From Callorhinus ursinus (taxonomy: Eukaryota; Chordata; Mammalia; Carnivora; Otariidae): a DNA stretch of 64,000 nt. A model generated the notes under the pieces. The model worked only from the letters and a program-made list of their open reading frames with translations, had not been told where the DNA came from and did not search any database. The stretch's first letter is position 1, and every line of letters begins with the position of its first letter. This document shows, piece by piece, positions 59,001 through 64,000 of the stretch. The DNA lies in the NCBI RefSeq assembly GCF_003265705.1, contig NW_020313168.1, positions 2,358,074 to 2,422,073 on the forward strand, read 5' to 3'. A program made the translations under genes and the position numbers.

Positions 59001-61995
59001 GTTCCTTACCGGTGACACGAGTGACACATACCACATGTATCATATTCCTAACTCCGTATAGAATACTGGGGGCAAACAGAACTGACTAGAGGGAAGAAAG
59101 CAAAATTCTCCCATCCTCCACACTCAGGGACAGGACAGTTGGCATCTTGCGGTCTACCTTTTTCTAATACGTATATATATATTTTTGGAACATGGTAGAT
59201 GTGAGGAGGTTGAAGGAGGAAGGGCTGGGGGCTCCGCCTAGGAAGAAGAGGGTCTGCCTAGGCCTAAGGGTCTCACCCACCCGCCGGGTGCCTGGAGCTG
59301 GAGAGGCTGACAGACCATAATCGGAGGTTCTGTAATCATTTTAGCTCTTTGGGAACATAGTTCCCTTCATGCATGGAAGTCGGCTCTTGGACATCGGACT
59401 TGCAAACATCTCAGGAATGCATCATCTACAAAAGCGGGTGGCTGCCTGGCCCAATTTCATATGCTTTCTTTCTTCATCGAACACCATACGCTACAGGTGC
59501 CAGAACCTTCCACCCGGCTACCTCTTCCATGACTTGCATACGATTACCATCAAAGAAGATACAGACATAGGCTCAACTTGACTTCAGTGATTTGGCAACA
59601 AGGTTCACCCACGCGAGCCAGCGTGCGGCAGATATGGCTGAATCCGGTGTCCCAGCAGGGCGGCACATGGCCTGGGACCCGCCCCACGCGCGCACACAGC
59701 CGCCAGCCTCCCTGCGGGGTGGGAGGGAAGCACTCACCCCCTGCAGGGACTCGGCCTTTGGCCTGCGGAGCTGTTGGCGCAGTTCACAGACCTGGTCTGT
59801 CAGCTCAAACACTTTCCTGCGGAGGGCATCCTTCTCTGTCAGCTTCTGAGAAATCTCCATCTGGGCTGCGTCCCGGGCGGAGTAGGCCTGGGAGCCAGAC
59901 AGGAAAGGAGGGAGGATGGCACAGGGGGAGCGTGTCAGTAGGGGACAGCAGGGGGAGAGAGAGACGGGAATCTGGAACCAGCTGCCATGGGGGGGGGGGG
60001 CGCAGGGAGCCGCGTGACCCCAGCCAGCCCAGGGTCAAACCCCAAAGGCTTCTCGAGGAGCCTCGGCCAGGCGACACATTCTGCCACCGCCCAGCCCGGG
60101 CCCTGGGGCCCTTCCCCGCCAAGGTACCTGGTCGCGCTCCTTCTGTAGCTGCAGCAGTTCGCTCTGCAGGGCGTTCACCTTCTCCTTGTAGAGGTCACAG
60201 TCTACCTTTGTCCTCTGGAACTGGAGCAGGGTCTGCTCCTTCTCTTCCCAGTACTGGCCGGGGACAAACATAGCCCGCGCAGGCCAGCGGTGCTGGGGGT
60301 CGGCGGAGGATGGGGCGGGGCAGGGGGGGCCTCGGGGACAGAGGGGTTGGTTCGGGAGGTGAGACCGGTGACCTCCTGCTCATTTCTTAAGTGCTAAATT
60401 TCAAGGTGTGTCTGCGGAGTTGCTATGCTGATTATATTTGCTTTCAGTTATCAGAACACACGTGGATGTTGCAGGTATAACCACGTTTTGTTCATTCCAT
60501 GTCCCAAGAGACGTAAATAATCTCCCTCCACGCTGCTTCATTCTCCCCCTGCCCCCTTCCTCCCAATCCTCCCATTGCCTGTCGTAGCGACTAAATAAAC
60601 CTCACCACCACCACCCCCCTCACCGGAAAGCACCCGGAGTTTTGTTGCTCGTGTGTCTGGTCCTTTTCTGACCACCCACAAACCAGACGGGACCGCTAGC
60701 CGTGGGCTGTGAGTCCGTGCTCCATCAAGCTCCCCCGGGGGATGAGCATTTGTGAGAGCCTGTCTTCCCCGCCCGTGCTGCCCTGCCGGGGTCACCTGCT
60801 TGCGCTGCCTCTCGGCGGCCACAGCCCGCTCCCTCAGAGAGTGGATGCGGTCCACCAGCTCCTGCTTGCTCTCCAGGGCCTCGTCCAGGTTCTGCTCCAG
60901 GATGTCCTTCTCCGCCTGGGGCAAAGAGAGGTCAGCCCGGGGACCCCGACCTCCTGAAAGGCCTGCCCCTGGGAAGTGCCCCGTCGTTCTGCCCCGAGAA
61001 CAGGCAGCAGGAAATTTCGGGGCCGGGCGTGAATCCGGATGGATTCAAGCTTATCCCTGCACACTAGGCAGGAGAAGAGGCAGGGTCAACAATCAAAATG
61101 GGAAATGTGCATTTCGCTTCTATTTCTCTGGGCTTGAGGCCAGAAAGTAAAGGAAACTGAAAGTCTCTCGGGGTGGCCATCCCCCCTTGTGGGCCGGGTC
61201 AGGCCGCTCTGTCCACAAACCCACCAGCACAGTCTCCGCGGAGGACACACCAAGGGACAGGCCATTCCCTCTCTGGCCCACTGCTCAGGAAGGGGCTTCG
61301 GAACCATCCAGGCGGGAGACCGGCCGCGGCAGCCCGCCCTGCACCCAGGGAATGTCTACTCATTGGGAGGAACAGCTCTATAAATAGACATTTTATTGAC
61401 TGAAAGGAATCGACGAGGAGGGGCAGAAGTTTGCATAATTCCAGAAGCTGGCATCACCCGTTCTGCGGCTTCCTTCCAGAGTGCGCCTGGGCGGGATGGC
61501 AGAATATTCTGCAGGCAGAAAATTCGCCCCCCCACCACCAACCTTGAATCCCGTCATTTATAATCAGCCGAATTCCCGCTAAATCAGCACCGCAGCAGCT
61601 GCTGAGCTGAGGGGGGCCTTGCTCGGCACGTCCAATAGCTGTCCATCCTGCCACGTTGGGGGCCGGCGAGGAGCAGGAAGGGAACTGTAGGGTGTCCCTG
61701 GATGGCCTCCCTGTCCTCAGCCACCCCTCGGCGGACCACCTGTGAGAACCACCTCCCCCCCCACCCCACCCCCCGGCCCAGCCTGCGGGAGCCCCAGGCA
61801 GCTGCTGGGGACGGGAGCCGAACCCACCAGGCTGAAGGTCAGCGACCGGAGTTTCTCATTCTCTTCCTTCAGGCGGCTCAGCTCCTTGTCCCCGGGCTCC
61901 AGGCCGCCGGTCATCTGCAGGGACCGCTCGCGCAGTTCCCGCTCACAGGAGGAAGACATCCTGTGGCGCTGCATCTCTTGCTTCATCAGGTACAG
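45039..61995 (-). CDS. CARD14: CARD14 NF-kB scaffold, C-terminal 777 codons over 17 exons (5' part outside window)
   Basis: CARD14 (CARMA2) is a cytosolic MAGUK-type scaffold that joins BCL10 and MALT1 to activate NF-kB in skin keratinocytes. The 17 minus-strand exons here join in frame: 168, 120, 126, 150, 117, 143, 95, 61, 193, 127, 238, 64, 112, 174, 122, 116 and 208 nt, giving 777 codons plus stop. Human CARD14 has about 1004 residues, so roughly the first 227 (CARD and start of the coiled coil) lie beyond 64000. Order: coiled coil ([15 protein letters not shown] onward), linker with [12 protein letters not shown] ([20 protein letters not shown]), SH3-like region ([12 protein letters not shown]), guanylate-kinase-like region ending VWTEQSPR. 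It is tail to tail with SGSH. Unusual features: a SINE at the 46824 splice donor, an inverted copy of one exon, and two alternative-splice candidates. No disabling mutation was seen. Confidence 0.97.
45805..45920 (-). CDS. CARD14: CARD14 exon, GUK-like region
   Basis: Reads [20 protein letters not shown] then [19 protein letters not shown]. The frame requires the donor CTCAA|GTAGGT. A second donor GTAG|GTATGC 4 nt further on would add an in-frame TAG. Confidence 0.93.
46617..46815 (-). mobile_element. CAN-SINE inserted at a CARD14 splice donor
   Basis: Full-length SINE in the same orientation as CARD14. The target-site duplication CCCCTTACCTTTTC (plus strand) is at 46603-46616 and 46816-46829. 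This duplicated block spans the exon end and 5' splice site (GAAAAG|GTAAGGGG on the coding strand), so an extra donor copy lies at 46611/46610. Confidence 0.93.
46824..46945 (-). CDS. CARD14: CARD14 exon, GUK-like region, next to SINE
   Basis: Reads [20 protein letters not shown] then [21 protein letters not shown]. Acceptor CACCTTCAG, donor GAAAAG|GTAAGG, which is part of a SINE target-site duplication. Confidence 0.96.
47240..47440 (+). repeat. MER5A-like DNA transposon fossil
   Basis: AGGGGACACTTGGCGACGTC then TGGAGACATTTGTGGCTGTC and ACCACTGGGGGG match the MER5A body. It lies in a CARD14 intron. Confidence 0.7.
48190..48575 (+). repeat. MaLR-like (MLT1/MST-type) LTR remnant
   Basis: TGAATAGCATCCCCCCAGGA, GACCGTATTTGGAAATAGGG and GACGCAGCCACAAGCCAAGG give the sense strand of a MaLR LTR. 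Antisense to CARD14. Confidence 0.55.
48698..48871 (-). CDS. CARD14: CARD14 exon
   Basis: Includes [20 protein letters not shown] and [20 protein letters not shown]. Acceptor CCCCCACAG, donor AGCAG|GTACGC. Confidence 0.96.
49438..49549 (-). CDS. CARD14: CARD14 exon
   Basis: Reads [20 protein letters not shown] then [17 protein letters not shown]. Acceptor TCCAACAG, donor GGAAG|GTGAGG. Confidence 0.95.
50264..50327 (-). CDS. CARD14: CARD14 exon, 64 nt
   Basis: Reads [21 protein letters not shown]. Acceptor TTTGCACAG, donor CGCAAG|GTGAGG. Confidence 0.95.
51216..51453 (-). CDS. CARD14: CARD14 exon, SH3-like region
   Basis: Includes [20 protein letters not shown] and [20 protein letters not shown] and ends TIPNYAR. 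Acceptor TTTGATCAG, donor GCCCG|GTGAGC. Confidence 0.96.
51729..51855 (-). CDS. CARD14: CARD14 exon, end of PDZ
   Basis: Reads [20 protein letters not shown] then [20 protein letters not shown]. Acceptor CCCTCAG, donor GGAGG|GTACAC. Confidence 0.96.
52131..52240 (-). repeat. MER5A-like fragment
   Basis: CAGGGGTTCTCAGCTTGGGA followed by CTATTGACATGTGAGG matches a MER5A end. It adjoins the L1. Confidence 0.6.
54010..54538 (+). mobile_element. CAN-SINE in the L1, itself interrupted by an inverted CARD14 segment
   Basis: The SINE head runs 54013-54119 and the SINE tail resumes at about 54447 (GCCTGCTTCTCCCTCTCCCA) to AAATAAATAAATAAAATCTT. The target-site duplication in the L1, AAAGAAGCTG(T/C)GGT, is at 53996-54009 and 54539-54552. 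The middle (54115-54446) is not SINE. Confidence 0.9.
54115..54434 (+). repeat. Inverted copy of CARD14 exon/intron segment 56006-56310
   Basis: Base-by-base reading shows 54115-54434 to be the reverse complement of 56006-56310, differing only by 15 extra bases (within 54130-54146, ACAGACCAGCAGGGG-type). The copy includes a complete CARD14 exon with both splice sites, on the opposite strand. 12 nt of filler (GTTAGAAGCAGA) separate it from the SINE tail. Confidence 0.95.
55693..55885 (-). CDS. CARD14: CARD14 PDZ exon
   Basis: Includes [40 protein letters not shown] and [19 protein letters not shown]. The acceptor is tandem (TGCAGCAG), so the exon can start at 55885 or 55882, giving one serine more or less. 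Donor TGATG|GTGAGT. Confidence 0.96.
55975..56010. repeat. (CA)n microsatellite
   Basis: About 17-18 CA units in a CARD14 intron. The inverted copy at 54115-54434 ends inside this tract. Confidence 0.97.
56006..56310 (-). repeat. Source arm of the inverted duplication
   Basis: This is the partner of 54115-54434. It is in native CARD14 context, since its exon (56119-56179) is needed for the reading frame and the copy is embedded in a SINE. Hence this arm is the source. Confidence 0.9.
56119..56179 (-). CDS. CARD14: CARD14 exon, 61 nt, duplicated in inverse at 54115-54434
   Basis: Reads [20 protein letters not shown], matching the human ESSLQP linker before the PDZ. Acceptor CCGTTCAG, donor TCCAG|GTGAGC, phases 1 and 2. 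It is required to keep the CARD14 frame. Confidence 0.92.
56786..56985 (+). mobile_element. CAN-SINE, full length
   Basis: Head GGGGCGCCTGGGTGGCTCAG TCG, tail GTCAAATAAATAAAATCTTT and poly-A. The flanks GAAGGAAACAAAG (before) and AAGGAAACAAAG (after) give the target-site duplication. Confidence 0.92.
57777..57871 (-). CDS. CARD14: CARD14 exon, linker
   Basis: Reads [20 protein letters not shown] then [11 protein letters not shown]. Acceptor GCTTTCCAG, donor GGCAG|GTGAGT. Confidence 0.9.
58017..58159 (-). CDS. CARD14: CARD14 exon, linker
   Basis: Reads [40 protein letters not shown] and REDPWSL. Acceptor CCCTCCAG; donor CTCGG|GTAACG. Confidence 0.95.
58280..58500 (+). repeat. MIR element
   Basis: CTGAGCGCCTACTGTGTGCC then AGGAACACTACTAGCTGCTT and AGGCCCAGAGAGGCCC are MIR wording. 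It lies in a CARD14 intron. Confidence 0.7.
58640..58756 (-). CDS. CARD14: CARD14 exon, linker after coiled coil
   Basis: Reads [20 protein letters not shown] then [19 protein letters not shown]. Acceptor CTTTGGCAG, donor CTGAG|GTACGG. It is less conserved than its neighbours. Confidence 0.92.
59738..59887 (-). CDS. CARD14: CARD14 exon, coiled coil
   Basis: Reads [40 protein letters not shown] and [10 protein letters not shown]. Donor AGGGG|GTGAGT. Confidence 0.95.
60128..60253 (-). CDS. CARD14: CARD14 exon, coiled coil
   Basis: Reads [20 protein letters not shown] then [20 protein letters not shown]. Heptad-rich. Acceptor CGGCCAG, donor ACCAG|GTACCT. Confidence 0.96.
60796..60915 (-). CDS. 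CARD14: CARD14 exon, coiled coil
   Basis: Reads [20 protein letters not shown] then [20 protein letters not shown]. Acceptor TTGCCCCAG, donor AGCAG|GTGACC. Confidence 0.96.
61828..61995 (-). CDS. CARD14: CARD14 exon, coiled coil (most 5' exon in window)
   Basis: Reads [20 protein letters not shown], then [20 protein letters not shown] and [16 protein letters not shown]. Acceptor TCCTGGCAG, donor GCCTG|GTGGGT. It corresponds to about residue 228 onward of human CARD14. Confidence 0.95.
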
Positions 61996-64000
61996 CTGCC
62001 AGGAGGAGGCCGAGAGGAAGGGCCGAGTCAGGGCTGGTTCTCCACTAGCCCAGGGGCCCCTGCGTCCCTCACCTTTCTCCTCCAGAAGGACGCTTTTCAT
62101 CCTTAGAGGGGCCCCTCCCCCGAGATTTCAAAATCCATTAAAGAGTTCTACCTAGTAAATAGTTCCAGTTCCTGGGGAGGAGAAAGGCATTTGGAGCTTT
62201 ATTTTTTAGATGAGGCGAGCCATTAAATCTATGGGGTGGGGCCCAGGGAACAGAGAAAGGAGCCCGGGAAATCAGGTCTCGGACCCTCTCTCGAAACTCC
62301 GGGACCCCAGCAGCTGGTGGGTGGTGAGTGGCCAGTGAGCTAGTCCTTCAGCACGCACCCTGGCTTCCCTGCCTTTCCATAATCTGCTAAATACATTGCA
62401 TAAAGGGAATCGGGATTCGTGAAAATCAGTAAGTGAGAAGAAAGAGGAAATCAAGTCAGATGGGGAGCAGAGATGCCTGGTCTATGCAGACGCACTTGCA
62501 ATCCGCATGCAAATATGTGCCTCCCCGCCCCAGCGGGTTGCATGTCCAGGGCTGTGGTCCTCTGGAAGCTACCTGGCCAGGTCCTGGTGGCCTCCACCCT
62601 GCAGGATAGTGCCCCAAGAGAAACTCAGACCTGGGACCGCACCCCAGGCAGGTGTGATGCCCCGGGGTGGGGGGCCTTCCCTAAGAGGCAACCCAGGAAG
62701 TCCGGATGTCAGGGTGGAGTTAGCATTCACTCTGAGGTCAAGAGGAGAAGGAAGAACCTTTCCACTTGGACTTTTTCCCTCCCAACATTTCCATAGCAAA
62801 TTTTCCATAAGCAATTACACAGTTCCTGCTATGGGTCACCCCGGTTAGATGTGTTACACTCCATATATTCAAAAAGTAAAATTAAATCATTGAGATCTGA
62901 ATGGCGGGGGCCCTAAAACTGAAAATAAACCTAAGCAAATGAACCTAATTATATTTCAAACACTGTAGCCACAGTGATGGGAGGGAGAGGAACTGAGAGC
63001 CGGGCAGCCACAGCAGCTCATGACCTGCAAACCCTCAGCTCTGCTCAGCAGCTTTGTTCACCGGGCGCAGCTATTGTGAAAGTATTTTCCGTGCCCTATA
63101 GGATTGAGCAAGTGAGCGCTGGTGTGCGTGGGAGGATTCTCACCGCAGAAGAAGGGGCACCCGAGGATGGAATGGGGGAGGCGAGGACACGCCCTGAGGA
63201 TTGACCGGAATTAGAGGTGTGGGTGTGACCTCACAGTTTCTAAAATACAAGTATGTCTGTGGACATGCATTCTTGCATGCATAAGTGCATATGCATATCC
63301 GTACGTGTCTGTGTACGTGTATATTTACGTGCACGTTTCCTAGTTTTGTCTGCTGAAAGGGCCAAGGAGCAAAGAGATCCCAGGAGCAGTGAGCACCCTT
63401 AGCGCCCCGATCTTGGTCTCTGCAAGAATCCAGGGCCCTTCAGGGAAATGGCTGAGCCCAGAGCTGGGGCAGGGTGGGGACGGGACAATCCCGGGAACTC
63501 TTGCAATACCAGCAAGGGAGTCTGTGCTCAGAAAATGAGGGGCCGTGCCACAGGACACAGAGGAGATTCAAGGGGCTCCCCCTGGCCAAATCTGAGACAA
63601 TCTGTGCAAACCCATTCAGGACAGTAATATGTTACACACCATTGGAAATGGGAACCCACGCGCCTGAGCCAACAACAGATGCACGAGCTGGGGGGATTAA
63701 AGGCTCCCCCTCATGGGCAGGATGTTGAGGGCCAACAGGTGGACCGGAGCGGTCACTGGAGATGGGGGCTCCTCATCTAGCAGCCACCAGAGTAAAGATG
63801 AGTCCAGGCAAGAATCTCCAGTGAGGCTGTCTAGGGGGGAAATGTCCACGAGCCGCAGGGTGTTTGCTGCTTCCAGAACTGCCCACCCCCAGTCTGCTTC
63901 TCAGGAACAGGGATGAAAGCAGAGGAAGCAGGCAGCACCTGAGCCAGGTGAGCGATACTAACATCCCCCGCAAGGGGCGCTGGGCCTGGCGCCACGGTGG
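61996..64000 (-). other. CARD14 intron, no exon seen
   Basis: The preceding coiled-coil exon (the part before LYLMKQ) was searched for on the minus strand and not found, so it lies past 64000. The stretch has no recognised repeat of note apart from a TG/ATGCATATGC low-complexity run near 63250-63330. Confidence 0.6.

Overview
This is vertebrate nuclear DNA from a carnivoran mammal. The interspersed repeats are tRNA-derived CAN-SINEs whose heads read like GGGGCGCCTGGGTGGCTCAG and whose tails end in (CT)n and AATAAA. I see no dog-type SINEC_Cf copies. That suggests a caniform outside the dog family (bear, seal, mustelid or relative); the species cannot be named from this window. Genes are split by GT-AG introns and two CpG islands are present. 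The locus matches human 17q25.3 (CARD14, SGSH, SLC26A11, RNF213) in reverse orientation. Layout: 1-9264 is intronic to RNF213 (minus strand) and holds a cluster of four related LTR copies. 9265-9406 is RNF213 coding exon 2, with the start codon and a zinc-ribbon-like N-terminus. 10540-11560 is the RNF213 CpG-island promoter and contains a perfect interferon-response element. 11600-18500 is intergenic, with old repeats. 18515-36758 is SLC26A11 (minus): all 16 coding exons can be joined in frame to 606 codons plus stop, despite a 400-N assembly gap in one intron. 36758-36963 is a short bidirectional promoter with a CLEAR-like E-box. 36963-43192 is SGSH (plus), 8 exons joining to 505 codons plus stop. 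44063-45039 is the CARD14 3' end, and 45039-61995 holds 17 CARD14 exons (minus) joining to 777 codons plus stop. The CARD domain and first coiled-coil exons lie beyond 64000. How the genes relate: SGSH is the lysosomal heparan N-sulfatase that releases sulfate from heparan sulfate, and SLC26A11 is a sulfate/anion transporter; the two are head to head on one CpG island. SGSH and CARD14 are tail to tail. RNF213 and SLC26A11 run in the same direction. RNF213 (interferon-induced giant E3 ligase) and CARD14 (NF-kB scaffold) are neighbours by synteny, not by pathway. Two observations stand out. (1) A 305-bp piece of CARD14 containing one whole exon has a near-perfect inverted copy 1.6 kb away, embedded inside a SINE that itself sits inside an L1. 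(2) A SINE has inserted exactly on a CARD14 exon/intron boundary, so that its target-site duplication duplicates the 5' splice site.
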